DNA from: Bacteroidota bacterium
GTDB lineage: Bacteria > Bacteroidota > Bacteroidia > Bacteroidales > Cfx3-03
Reading direction: 5' to 3'
DNA: 64,000 nt
NCBI GenBank assembly: GCA_013390605.1
Contig: JACAUB010000001.1
Location: 4,998,754 to 5,062,753 of the forward strand
The notes under the pieces were generated by a model. It saw nothing but the letters and a program-made list of their open reading frames with translations, made no database searches and was not told the origin of the DNA. Positions 45,605-54,776 of the stretch are shown one piece after another. The translations under genes and the position numbers were made by a program. Every line of letters begins with the position of its first letter. Position 1 is the stretch's first letter.

Positions 45605-46042
45605 TTAGGTTGATTCACAGGGTTTATTAATTACATTCCAATATAGTTCGATTTGCTTTGCCATGTCGATAAACTTTTCGAAATCAACAGGTTTAATAAT
45701 ATAAGAATTGACGCCTAACCGATAGGCCGATTTCATATCTGATGATTCGGATGAGGTTGTTAGTATGACAACCGGAATGGTTTTAAAATCAGGATGGCTC
45801 TTAAGAACCTGAAGTACTTCCAGCCCATTTATTTTTGGCAGATTCAGATCAAGTAGAATAACAACCGGAATGGGGGAGCCTTCTTCCCAGCGCGGAATGA
45901 ATGCCAGAGCTTCTTCGCCATCTCTGGCTACTTGAATAGGATTTGCCAATTTCCGGGCAGAAAAAGCCCTCAATGTGAGGTCTAAATCTACGGGATTGTC
46001 TTCAACTATTAAGATAGGATTGTTTTGATAACTGGATAACAT
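45605..46042 (-). CDS. single-domain response regulator (RcpA type)
   Basis: A 145-residue receiver with acidic pocket 'VEDNPVDLDL', phosphoacceptor Asp65 in 'ILLDLNLPKINGLEVL', switch 'VVILTTSSES' and Lys in 'IIKPVDFEKF'. This is the form of RcpA/Rcp1 partners of Cph1-type kinases, with no output domain. It begins six bases after the stop of the kinase gene upstream, so it is very likely the phosphoacceptor of that kinase. Confidence 0.93.
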   Translation of the reverse strand: MLSSYQNNPILIVEDNPVDLDLTLRAFSARKLANPIQVARDGEEALAFIPRWEEGSPIPVVILLDLNLPKINGLEVLQVLKSHPDFKTIPVVILTTSSESSDMKSAYRLGVNSYIIKPVDFEKFIDMAKQIELYWNVINKPCEST

Positions 46043-46048
46043 ATTAAA

Positions 46049-49000
46049 TTAATTTGGAAGTTCGAGAAAGAAAGTTGCGCCTGTGCCGGGAACGCTTTCG
46101 GCCCAGACTTTACCATGCATCCTATGCATGGCTTTATATACCATGGCAAGCCCAATTCCAGTGCCAGGAAAATCTTCGACACGGTGTAATCGTTGGAATA
46201 TTTCAAAAATCCGTTCGTGGTATTTCATGTCGAATCCGATACCGTTGTCCTTTACACTTATTATCCATACCTCTTTTTTTTCTTCAACACTAATTTTGAT
46301 TTCTGGATTTGGTTTTTCTCTTGAGAATTTCATGGCATTCTCAATCAAGTTACGTAATGCAATAGTCAGCCCTTTTGAATCGGCAATCAATTCAATATCG
46401 GGTATCTCCATTTTTAGGATAAATTTTCCTGCATTTAAATCAGCTCTATAAAGAGATGTAATTGCATCAATAAGCTCTTTTATTCTTATCTTTTCAGTCC
46501 TCATTGTACTTCGTTCCATCCGCGAATACTCTAGTAGCTCGTCAATGAGTTGATTCATTTGCTTTGTTGAACTCCGGATAGTTGCTATGAAAGTCTGGGC
46601 TTCCTCATTTAAACTTCCAGCATATAAATCAGACAGGAGTTTGCTATATCCGTCAATGCCACGTAGGGGAGCTTTAAGGTCGTGAGAAACAGAATAGGTG
46701 AAGGTCTCCAGTTCTTTGTTGAGCGATTGAAGTTGAGCTGTACGTTCAACTACTCGTTGCTCTAGTTCACTGTTAAGCTTTTTGATTTCTACTTCGACCA
46801 GTTTACGTTCGGTAATATCTGTTATAATTACCTGTACAGCTGGTTTTAAGTTATAAGTTAATAGCGTTGCCATTACCTCAACATTGATTGACGTGCCGTC
46901 AAATTTTAAATAAATATCTTCACAAGGATATAATCCTTTTTCTCCAGCAAACAACTTCTTTGTTCGATCTAAGGCATTTTTGAGACCATCAGGATGTATT
47001 ATTTCAGTGATTGGCTTCCCGAGAATTTGATCATATGATTGAGCCCCTAATAATTTAAGACCTGCCGGATTTGTAAATACAATTTTTCCAGCCTGGTGTA
47101 CTGCTATACCAATGGGTGCCGCTTCGAGCAGAAGTCGGTATCGTTCCTCACTTTCCAATAAAGTTTCTTCGGCTTCTTTCTTTTTCTTCTCTGTTTCAAT
47201 GGCTTCAAGCGCAAAACTGATATCTTTAGATACTTCGTCCAGTAGATCAATTTCTTCCTGATCAAAAAAATGTGCGGTCGAAGCGTAAAGTGTATAAGCA
47301 CCGATTATTTTTCCAAAGAGAGAGATAGGCAACGCAATAGATGATCGATAACCTCGTTTTAATGCTTCATCTCTCCATAAGACCATGCGTGGATCGGTCT
47401 CTAAATCATTACATATAAAATGTTCTCCCTCTCTTATTGCACTCCCTGTTGGTCCGTGTCCTTCAGGTAAATTGCTGATAGAGATCTTTTTAATTATCGA
47501 GAGATAACCATCTTCAACTCCTGCTATAGTGACTGGTGTTACAAGATTGGTTTCTTCATTTACCAAACCGATCCATGACATTCTGAATTTTCCGAACTCG
47601 ATAGCAATGAGACAAGCTTCTTCAAGTAGTTTATCCTTATCCCGTATTTGAATGATAGCCTGGTTTATTTGACTGATAACTGCATAAAGGCGGGCTGCCT
47701 TTAAAATCTTTTCCTCTGCTTTTTTACGATCATTAATATCCGTAATGAGACCGTGCCAAATTATACTACCATCCTCTTCTCGTTGTGGCATGAAATGATG
47801 TTCTACCCAAATCTCGCCTTTTTGTGGATGTCTATAACGATACTCCATTTGTAATGGCAACAAAGTATGTGCGGATTCAGTAATAGATTCCATTATGTTT
47901 AGTACATCATCAGGATGAATCAAGGATATAACCTGACACAAATTCTGCACTAATTCTTCGGGTAGAAATCCGCAGACATTAAACGAATTTGGGCTAGCGT
48001 ATGGCATCTGAAAGACGCCTTTAGGATCCATATGTAATGAGCAAATCATACCAGGAACAGTGGCCGCAATTTTAATAAATTTGTTTCTCTCTTTCAGCAA
48101 TGCTTCCTCAGTCTGCTTGCGTTCGGTAATATCCTGAAGAACTCCCATAATTCGAATAGGGTTTCCTTCCACATCTTTTTCTACTTCTGCAATTGTTGAA
48201 ATCCACTTTGGTGCAGAACCATCTGCCGGGTTAATTATAAATTCGATATCGTATTTTTTATTTTTCTTTATTAAATCTATTCCTGCCTGATGAATGAGTT
48301 CAATATCTGATACACATTGTGCTATTGTGCTAATTGGCAATTCACCGGCTACAGGCTCAAATCCATAAATCTTCATGGCTTCTTCCGAAGCCCAGATAGT
48401 ACTGCCTCCTATATCTTGTTGCCAGTAGCCTAAATGACCAATTTTTTGTCCTTTATGTAACCGGGCTTCGTCTATTTTTGCTTTTTCTTCTGCACGTTTA
48501 CGATTTGTTATGTCTTCCATGCTCGACAGAATATATTTTATGCCATTCCGTTCGATTATTTTTCCCTGTAGATTGACGGGTACTAAATGACCATCTTTGT
48601 GGATATATTCTTTTTCGTAGGGGCCATATCGTCCTGTTAGTCTTAAATTTTCCAATTGCTGATTTTCCTGGTCTAAATATTTTTCTGGTGTAATATCCCA
48701 ATAAGTGAGTTGTTTAGATTCTTCTATCGTCCGGCCTATAATTGCGGCATAAGCAAAGTTCATATCTACAAGTTTCCCATCTAAGGATGTAAGGGCTAAC
48801 CCGATTGTAGATTCCGCAAACAATGTCCGGTTGTACTCTTCCTCTTCTGAAAGTGTTTGTTCAGTTTTAACTCTGACTATCTGTTCCTCTTTTAGCTTTT
48901 TCGTTAGAATTCTGGCTCTTTTTTCTTTTAGAAATGGCCATAACAGTAAAACAAATAAAAGGAGGGAAATGGAAATTCCGGTTAAAAGATAATTTTTGGG

Positions 49001-49090
49001 ATCAATAGTCTGGTAATAACCATGATCAATAAAAAAATCTAATTCCCATTCTCTACCGGCAACTAATATTCGTCTCTTCTGAATATTTTG
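46049..49090 (-). CDS. downstream part of frameshifted CHASE-PAS-GAF histidine kinase
   Basis: Continues, in the -1 frame, the CHASE protein encoded just upstream: it begins with the end of the CHASE domain ('VAGREWELDFFIDHGYY'), a second membrane helix ('LLTGISISLLLFVLLLWPF') and coiled coil, then, from the first ATG at 48823, PAS (~1-115), PAS (~120-235), PAS (~245-370), GAF (~385-545), PAS (~555-675), HisKA 'YSVSHDLKAPLRGIDGYS' and an ATPase ending 'GTGIGLAMVYKAMHRMHGKVW'. Without the frameshift the kinase would be cytoplasmic and lack its sensor. A 924-aa product from the internal ATG is also possible. Confidence 0.85.
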   Translation of the reverse strand, partial: QNIQKRRILVAGREWELDFFIDHGYYQTIDPKNYLLTGISISLLLFVLLLWPFLKEKRARILTKKLKEEQIVRVKTEQTLSEEEEYNRTLFAESTIGLALTSLDGKLVDMNFAYAAIIGRTIEESKQLTYWDITPEKYLDQENQQLENLRLTGRYGPYEKEYIHKDGHLVPVNLQGKIIERNGIKYILSSMEDITNRKRAEEKAKIDEARLHKGQKIGHLGYWQQDIGGSTIWASEEAMKIYGFEPVAGELPISTIAQCVSDIELIHQAGIDLIKKNKKYDIEFIINPADGSAPKWISTIAEVEKDVEGNPIRIMGVLQDITERKQTEEALLKERNKFIKIAATVPGMICSLHMDPKGVFQMPYASPNSFNVCGFLPEELVQNLCQVISLIHPDDVLNIMESITESAHTLLPLQMEYRYRHPQKGEIWVEHHFMPQREEDGSIIWHGLITDINDRKKAEEKILKAARLYAVISQINQAIIQIRDKDKLLEEACLIAIEFGKFRMSWIGLVNEETNLVTPVTIAGVEDGYLSIIKKISISNLPEGHGPTGSAIREGEHFICNDLETDPRMVLWRDEALKRGYRSSIALPISLFGKIIGAYTLYASTAHFFDQEEIDLLDEVSKDISFALEAIETEKKKKEAEETLLESEERYRLLLEAAPIGIAVHQAGKIVFTNPAGLKLLGAQSYDQILGKPITEIIHPDGLKNALDRTKKLFAGEKGLYPCEDIYLKFDGTSINVEVMATLLTYNLKPAVQVIITDITERKLVEVEIKKLNSELEQRVVERTAQLQSLNKELETFTYSVSHDLKAPLRGIDGYSKLLSDLYAGSLNEEAQTFIATIRSSTKQMNQLIDELLEYSRMERSTMRTEKIRIKELIDAITSLYRADLNAGKFILKMEIPDIELIADSKGLTIALRNLIENAMKFSREKPNPEIKISVEEKKEVWIISVKDNGIGFDMKYHERIFEIFQRLHRVEDFPGTGIGLAMVYKAMHRMHGKVWAESVPGTGATFFLELPN

Positions 49091-49908
49091 TTTTTTGTCA
49101 ATTTGTGTTTTACACCGTAAATTGATTCATTGGAGTTATTTGTTACGTCAAAAATAGCCAGATCTATATTTGTGCTTTTAGTGTGAGCTAATGCATCATT
49201 GATTAATTTATCGATTTTATATACTGCTGAAATTAAACCTTTCAGGGTGCCTTTTTTAAACGCTTTTTCGAGTGAATCAGATGGATAAAATACAGGCGCT
49301 ATTGCCAGAAAACTGTATCCTGAAGGATCCTGGATAAGCTTAATTCTTGGTGTTATCTGAATTGTTTTCTTACTTATTGCTTCATTAATAGTAGCATTTC
49401 GGATTTTGTTCGAATAAATATCATAGCCAATAGCCTTACTGTTTTCAGCGATAGGCTCAATATAGGTTATCGGGAAATAAAATGTTTGTTTTTCTGAAAC
49501 TACTGCTTGATTTTTATCGTTTAACTGGATTATTGAAAACTCTCTATTTTTGAGTTCTTTTGATATGTTCGATTCATATTTTGCTCTATCCTGATGTATA
49601 ATTCTTGGCACCCACGATATTGCTTTAATACTGGAATCTCCATAAAATATGGGAGCAGTATAATTCTGAAATTCTTTTCTGGAAATTTGATTATTCTTTT
49701 CAAATAGGTATTGAAGAATTTCAATAGAAGAAAAACTGATTGTTAACTGTTGTTGAATTGCTATGGTTTTATTTTCAATAACTAAGGCAATCTCATGATT
49801 CTTTAAATTCGATTGTATATCGTTTCGCTTCGATTGAACCCAAATAGATAAGGTGATTCCCATAATTAAGACGGCAAATGCTGGTAATATGCTAGATAAA
49901 TTCTTCAT
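49063..49908 (-). CDS. upstream part of frameshifted kinase: CHASE sensor domain
   Basis: Starts with one membrane helix (residues 8-24), followed by a CHASE extracellular sensor (about 30-275; 'APIFYGDSSIKAISWVPRI', 'FSIIQLND', 'FYFPITYIEPI', 'IGYDIYSNKIRNATINEAI'). It stops at residue 281 soon after an A6C slippery site, while the following CHASE residues and membrane helix continue in the -1 frame. One extra A in the run would fuse the two into a single protein of about 1,290 residues. If not frameshifted, the product is a truncated membrane-bound sensor. Confidence 0.85.
   Translation of the reverse strand: MKNLSSILPAFAVLIMGITLSIWVQSKRNDIQSNLKNHEIALVIENKTIAIQQQLTISFSSIEILQYLFEKNNQISRKEFQNYTAPIFYGDSSIKAISWVPRIIHQDRAKYESNISKELKNREFSIIQLNDKNQAVVSEKQTFYFPITYIEPIAENSKAIGYDIYSNKIRNATINEAISKKTIQITPRIKLIQDPSGYSFLAIAPVFYPSDSLEKAFKKGTLKGLISAVYKIDKLINDALAHTKSTNIDLAIFDVTNNSNESIYGVKHKLTKNKIFRRDEY
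49090..49096 (-). other. A AAA AAC slippery heptamer at the kinase frame junction
   Basis: On the minus strand the zero frame reads ACA AAA AAC, the classical X XXY YYZ shape for -1 ribosomal frameshifting; slipping back one base gives the downstream kinase frame directly (next codon CAA). The same run could mislead a sequencer or polymerase. Confidence 0.6.
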
Positions 49909-50246
49909 CCCGCTAATTATTTGTATCAGGTTTTAAATATACAAAAATGTTTGCATTTTAAGTTCGCAAAATAGATTTCGAGAATTAAAGTTCGATGGTC
50001 ATAAAAGGGCTTGGTTCAAAATGTTGGAGCGCTAAATTACTTTGTAAGCTATCTGATTAGTTACAGTATAGGATGTGCAAAAAGTCGCAGTTTCACATAA
50101 ACTAACTTTGTTATTTTTAGTTTAATTGAGAGCTAGTTTAAACAATTCCTTTATTTTTTCATATCTTTATAAGATATAAAGATATTGATAAGGAAAAATC
50201 TTTTTATAGGGTTGTTATGGTGGGATTATGAAAATTTGAATGAAAG
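49909..50246. other. 338-bp divergent spacer of the kinase cluster
   Basis: Separates the divergent CHASE-kinase and REC-PAS-PAS kinase genes. Very AT-rich from 50100 onward, with no clear operator or repeat. Confidence 0.4.
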
Positions 50247-52193
50247 ATGAAAAATGAAGTTGATTCTCACACAGAAGACATTCTGATTGTTGACGACCTT
50301 GAGACGAATATCAAGTTCTTAACAACCAAATTGAATAATGTTGGCTATCATGTTCGTACTGCAAGTAACGGCGAGATGGCTTTGCAGTGTGTGCAAACTA
50401 AACTTCCTGCTTTAATACTCCTTGATATCATAATGCCCGGATTTGATGGCTTTGAAGTGTGTAAACGACTTAAAGCAGATAATAGAACCTGCGATATTCC
50501 TGTTATTTTTATCACTGCAGTTAATGATAATTCTTCAAAAATTGAGGGATTTCGTTTGGGAGCTGTTGATTATATTACCAAGCCATTCATTATAGAAGAG
50601 GTTATTTCGAGAATAAGCGTTCATTTTAAATTGAGACTAACTCAGATTGAACTAAAAAATCAAAATACAAAGTTATTAAACGAAATTGCTGAGCGTATCC
50701 GATTGGGGGAGTCTTTGTATCTTAATCAATTTGCCATTGATCACATGTCTGATGCCGCTTACTGGGCTACACCTGATGGAAAAATTAAATATGTGAACGA
50801 TGCAGCATGTCGTCTACATGATTATACAAGGGAAGAGATGTTACAAATGTCGATTTCTGATATTGCTGTATCTGACCGTGCTCAAAAATGGACAGATTTT
50901 AGTAAGAGATTAAAGGACGAAGGTATGATGTCCTTTGAAAGTTTTCATAAAACTAGAACCGGCAAACTCGTCCCTGTTGAAGTTCATGTTAACTATTTAA
51001 CTTTTGGAGGAAATGAATATAACTGTGGCTTTGTACATGATATAACTGAACGTAAAAAAGCAGAAGAATCATTACGGGAAACTAAAAATTATTTGGAAAG
51101 TCTTTTTGATTATGCAAATGCTCCGATTATTGTTTGGGACAATAATCTTGAAATTACGAAATTTAATAAGGCTTTTGAGCTGTTGTCGGGACGAAAAGAA
51201 TCGGATATATTAGGACAGAAGGTTGAAATTCTTTTTCCAAGTGCTACTCGCGAACAATCTATTGAATATATCAAAAAGGCGAGTACCGGTGAACGCTGGG
51301 AAGTTGTTGAAATTGATATTCTACATGTGGATGGTACGGTAAACACTTTGCTATGGAATTCTGCTGCCATATATTCAGCAAATAGTAAAAATATTATAGC
51401 AACTATAGCTCAGGGGCAAAGTATAACGAAGCGTAAGCAGGCAGAAAGAGCGTTACGTGAAAGTGAAAAACAGTTGCGCGAGCTCAATGCTACTAAAGAT
51501 AAGTTTTTCTCCATTATTGCGCACGATTTGAAGAGTCCGTTTAACAGCATTATAGGTTTTAGTAATCTTCTGGCTGAGCAAATGAAGGAGAAAAATTATG
51601 AGGGGACCGAAAAGTATGCGGAGATCATTCAGCATTCAGCCATGAAAGCGTTGGATTTGTTGCTTAATCTATTGGAATGGTCACGTTCTCAAACCGGCCG
51701 AATGGAGTTTCACCCTGAGTTTTGTGAACTTGTTTCAAATATCAAAGAGGTAACAGAACTATTAAATGATGCAGCTCATCAAAAGTCAATAACAATTTCC
51801 AGACATTTACCGCATAACCTTCCTATATTTGCTGATACAGCCATGATTAGTACTATCTTGCGGAATTTGATTTCAAATGCAATAAAATTTACGCCTTCTG
51901 GTGGAACAATCGATATTTATGCTACTTCAGACCGAAATAACGTTGAAATAAAAGTCTCAGACAACGGTGTTGGAATGGATGAAAAGATAATAAACAGGCT
52001 TTTCAAAATTGAAGAAAATATTACGTCAACCGGGACGGCCAATGAAAAAGGTACCGGTTTGGGTTTAATTCTTTGTCATGAGTTTGTTGAAAAGCATGGT
52101 GGAAAAATTTGGGTTGAAAGTAAGCCTGGAAAGGGAAGTACTTTTTACTTTACGCTTCCAATGAGAAGATATGATGAAGTGAATTTTCTTTAA
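50247..52193 (+). CDS. hybrid histidine kinase, REC-PAS-PAS-HisKA-HATPase
   Basis: Receiver at about 10-130 with phosphoacceptor Asp60 in 'LILLDIIMPGFDGFEV'; PAS at about 150-275 ('YWATPDGKIKYVNDAACRLHDYTREEML') and about 280-400 ('APIIVWDNNLEITKFNKAFELLSG'); HisKA 'FFSIIAHDLKSPFNSIIGFS' near 427; ATPase with 'NLISNAIKFTPSGG', 'DNGVGMDEK' and 'GTGLGLILCHEFVEKHGGKIW'. No membrane segment. It is divergent from the CHASE kinase. 273 bases downstream on the same strand is the small peptide gene, so this kinase is the nearest possible regulator of that peptide. Confidence 0.93.
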   Translation: MKNEVDSHTEDILIVDDLETNIKFLTTKLNNVGYHVRTASNGEMALQCVQTKLPALILLDIIMPGFDGFEVCKRLKADNRTCDIPVIFITAVNDNSSKIEGFRLGAVDYITKPFIIEEVISRISVHFKLRLTQIELKNQNTKLLNEIAERIRLGESLYLNQFAIDHMSDAAYWATPDGKIKYVNDAACRLHDYTREEMLQMSISDIAVSDRAQKWTDFSKRLKDEGMMSFESFHKTRTGKLVPVEVHVNYLTFGGNEYNCGFVHDITERKKAEESLRETKNYLESLFDYANAPIIVWDNNLEITKFNKAFELLSGRKESDILGQKVEILFPSATREQSIEYIKKASTGERWEVVEIDILHVDGTVNTLLWNSAAIYSANSKNIIATIAQGQSITKRKQAERALRESEKQLRELNATKDKFFSIIAHDLKSPFNSIIGFSNLLAEQMKEKNYEGTEKYAEIIQHSAMKALDLLLNLLEWSRSQTGRMEFHPEFCELVSNIKEVTELLNDAAHQKSITISRHLPHNLPIFADTAMISTILRNLISNAIKFTPSGGTIDIYATSDRNNVEIKVSDNGVGMDEKIINRLFKIEENITSTGTANEKGTGLGLILCHEFVEKHGGKIWVESKPGKGSTFYFTLPMRRYDEVNFL

Positions 52194-52320
52194 CGAAATG
52201 GGGTTGCTTCTTCAGATCTTGTTTTCATTTTACTATATGTTGAATAAAATGAGAACCTGCAATCAAAAGACGGATGAACAAAAGTATTTACAATAGAAAA
52301 TTAAAAAATAATCTAAGATG

Positions 52321-52349
52321 TTGAAGCAGCGCAAATAAAATTAATTTTG
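52321..52349 (+). promoter_or_regulatory. candidate Bacteroidota promoter for the peptide gene
   Basis: TTG at 52321-52323 and TAATTTTG at 52342-52349, matching -33 TTG and -7 TAnnTTTG with 18 bases between. About 110 bases of leader precede the peptide start codon. Confidence 0.5.
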
Positions 52350-52466
52350 TAATACAGTAATCAAAACAAGACAATAATCATTTTTAAGTGAGATTAATGT
52401 GTGATTAATTTAACTGGCATATTTAATTAATAATTAAAAAGAAATCCAATAATAAAAAATTTAACC

Positions 52467-52634
52467 ATGGAAAATAATAACGTGATAAATGCTGACAAAA
52501 CAGTTGTCAAGGAATATCAAGTTCCTGAATTGGTTGATTTAAATAGTATTAATGAGGTTCAGGCTGGAGGAAGTGGGTGTTCGAACGGTTCATCTGCTGG
52601 TTTTAGTTGTACATCTGGCGGCCTTAATGTATAA
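52467..52634 (+). CDS. double-glycine peptide precursor (55 aa), RiPP/bacteriocin-like
   Basis: A 55-residue peptide with a 35-residue polar leader containing 'VPELVDLNS' and ending 'NEVQAGG', then a 20-residue core of SGCSNGSSAGFSC plus TSGGLNV: six Ser, five Gly, one Thr and two Cys with ten residues between them. The GG processing site and Ser/Cys/Gly-rich core match the general form of Bacteroidota natural-product precursors of the PELxDL-leader type, which are cut by a C39 peptidase and may be modified. It has its own promoter-like box and a terminator downstream. No modification enzyme or C39 transporter is adjacent, so the fate of the peptide is unknown. Confidence 0.8.
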   Translation: MENNNVINADKTVVKEYQVPELVDLNSINEVQAGGSGCSNGSSAGFSCTSGGLNV

Positions 52635-52951
52635 TGAGGTTAATACTTAAATTGATCAAAAATCAAATTATCCAATTGTAGCTTCCCTAAATATGGGGCG
52701 CAAAAAATAATTAGGAGGCTGTCTCAAAAATCTGAAACAGCCTCTTCTTATTCGGAAAGCTATCTGATAAAGAACACAAATATTAAGATCTCAGAGGGAT
52801 GAAAATTCTTTTGAGCCAGCTTTTCTTTGTGTGTTTGTTCGTAACTAATAGAGGAATACCTTATCCAGCCAAGACCAAAATCTAGTGTAGTTTTTTAGAA
52901 AAGGGATTGAAACTAATTTTGAGCAGAGAACGATAAATATATCTAGCTATT
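52635..52951. other. 317-bp spacer after the peptide gene
   Basis: Holds the peptide's terminator (below). The remaining part up to the thioesterase gene contains no recognised second precursor or RNA. Confidence 0.45.
52715..52749 (+). terminator. intrinsic terminator downstream of the peptide gene
   Basis: GAGGCTGT (52715-52722) pairs with ACAGCCTC (52737-52744), with additional TC/GA pairs inside, followed by a T-rich stretch. It lies about 80 bases after the peptide stop. Confidence 0.8.
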
Positions 52952-53377
52952 TTAGAATGCTTTATTCTCAAGTTTTTCTATTAAACCGCGTATTTCATGG
53001 GATAACTGTACTTTTTTATTTTTGTTAAAATCGAATAAAACAATGATATCTTGCGCTTCTGCTGATAGTTGGTTTTTATCGTCTATTATCTGGTGACAAA
53101 TGCAAAAGCTTGTGTTTTTTATAAACTCAACTCTTGACTGAATTGTAATCTTCCCTGGATAAAACAATGGTCTTTTGAATTCACATTTGCATGAGGCAAG
53201 TATAGGGCCGATCTTGAATTGCTGATGCATTTTTGTCAGGCCAATTCTTTCAAGGTATTCGACTCTTGAAGACTGAATATATTTGAAGATAGAAATATTG
53301 TTTACGTGTCCGAAAGTATCAAGTTCACTCCAGTCAATTCGGAGTTCTAGTTTTACAGGGAAATCGAAATTTGTCAT
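52952..53377 (-). CDS. acyl-CoA thioesterase, 4HBT/YbgC-like hotdog
   Basis: A 141-residue single hotdog domain with 'LRIDWSELDTFGHVNNISIFKYIQSSRVEYLERIGL' near residue 12-45, the 4HBT active-site region (Asp, then GHVNN), and 'KCEFKRPLFYPGKITIQSRVEFIKNTSFCICHQI' in the middle. It hydrolyses an acyl-CoA in the cytoplasm; chain preference cannot be read. It is 282 bases downstream of the dlgD gene on the same strand and is probably independent. Confidence 0.9.
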   Translation of the reverse strand: MTNFDFPVKLELRIDWSELDTFGHVNNISIFKYIQSSRVEYLERIGLTKMHQQFKIGPILASCKCEFKRPLFYPGKITIQSRVEFIKNTSFCICHQIIDDKNQLSAEAQDIIVLFDFNKNKKVQLSHEIRGLIEKLENKAF

Positions 53378-53660
53378 ATCTATTTGTTAATCAATGTATA
53401 ATAATTTTTTCATGATGGTGTTGTAAAAGTATTGTAAAGATAGCAAAAATGGATCAGTCTGAAATGCTTGAGCGCGTCCGTTTTATTTTTCTAACGTTAC
53501 TCATCATTTCGACCACTTTAGAGCGATTCCTTTATAATCACAATATTTATAATCAGGTTTTTCCCAAGTGGTTGAAATTATAAATCTCCTTATGATAGGT
53601 TGTTTTAAGGCGATAAATCTTTTCCGACTTCTTTACTGATTCGGATAGATAAATATCTAA

Positions 53661-54680
53661 TTATAAACTCATTATTTGTTTCCAAATGCTACTATTTACT
53701 GGAATACCATTCTCCTGATTTACTTTTCTTACTTGAACTACATTTTCTCCCGGATACCTTATTTTTGTTGTTTTGTTTTCAGGAGTTGATCCTTTCAAAT
53801 CTTCAATGATTTGATATATTGAACCGTCGATAGCAGGAAAGTTTTTCAGGTTCTTTAAATTGATCGCAATAAATACTTGTGATAAGCTATATTCTGCTTT
53901 TTTATTGCTTATTTCGTGGGTAGATAAACCTCCTGAAAGGCTTGTTGCCATGATATCGAGCAATAACGATAGACTTGCTCCTTTCCAGTAACCAATAGGC
54001 AATGCCCTTCTTGTTTCGAGAATATCTCCGGGATTTGTTGTCAACTTTCCTGTTTTATCAAACCCACCTGGGTAAGGAAGATTTTTACCTTCGAGTTGGT
54101 ATGCTTCCATTTTTCCATACGAAAACTGCGTCATGGCGAAGTCGAGAACAATAGCCTCATCTCCATAAGGTAATGCAATTACAAGGGGGTTGTTTCCAAG
54201 CTTATAATTAGTTGCTCCCCAAGCAGGCATATTTGCTTCAGTATTTGTCCAGCCAATAAAAACAAATCCTTTTCGGGCAGCTTGCCAGCCATATGTTCCT
54301 CCACGCATCCAATGGTTGGTATTTGCCAGCGCTACCATGCCAATCCCGTTTTCCTGAGCCATCTCCATGGCTCTATCAGTAGCAAATAATGCATTTAGTG
54401 GTCCCGGTCCAAGGTTCCCATCCCACTGTTCCAATGAACCTGCCCGATGAATCAGTGATGGAACAGCGTCAGGTTTAATGTATCCCTCTTTAATATTCTT
54501 TACAAACCGTGGAAATCTATTAACACCATGTGTATATATCCCCTCCAGACTGTTCAACGTAAATATTTCAGCACATTCTTCTGCCTTTTGTTCTGAAAAA
54601 CCAAGGGTTAAAAGAATTTTGAGAAATTCAGCTTTCATCTGATTCTGAGAAATCAAAATAATTTGTTCAGTATTTTCCAT
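53661..54680 (-). CDS. dlgD: malate/L-lactate dehydrogenase family, 3-dehydro-L-gulonate 2-dehydrogenase-like
   Basis: A 339-residue Ldh_2 family enzyme closely matching E. coli YiaK/DlgD by sight: 'GIYTHGVNRFPRF' near residue 50-62, 'NTNHWMRGGTYGWQAA' near 122, 'GWTNTEANMPAWGA' near 143, 'LPIGYWKGASLSLLLD' near 228. The E. coli enzyme reduces 2,3-diketo-L-gulonate with NAD(P)H in the ascorbate/gulonate path. Its position 96 bases after rpiB on the same strand links it to sugar-acid and pentose metabolism; the true substrate could be a related keto acid. Confidence 0.85.
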   Translation of the reverse strand: MENTEQIILISQNQMKAEFLKILLTLGFSEQKAEECAEIFTLNSLEGIYTHGVNRFPRFVKNIKEGYIKPDAVPSLIHRAGSLEQWDGNLGPGPLNALFATDRAMEMAQENGIGMVALANTNHWMRGGTYGWQAARKGFVFIGWTNTEANMPAWGATNYKLGNNPLVIALPYGDEAIVLDFAMTQFSYGKMEAYQLEGKNLPYPGGFDKTGKLTTNPGDILETRRALPIGYWKGASLSLLLDIMATSLSGGLSTHEISNKKAEYSLSQVFIAINLKNLKNFPAIDGSIYQIIEDLKGSTPENKTTKIRYPGENVVQVRKVNQENGIPVNSSIWKQIMSL

Positions 54681-54776
54681 TCATTTGATCTTTGTACATG
54701 ACAAAAATAACACCAAGTCTAACATTCACACACATGAGTCTATAAATTGATAATGGCTGATTGAATCAAAAGGGAG

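Noticed and set aside
49063..49908. CHASE protein as an independent gene
   Set aside because: The rest of the CHASE domain and the second membrane helix continue immediately in another frame, so it is the first part of the kinase gene.
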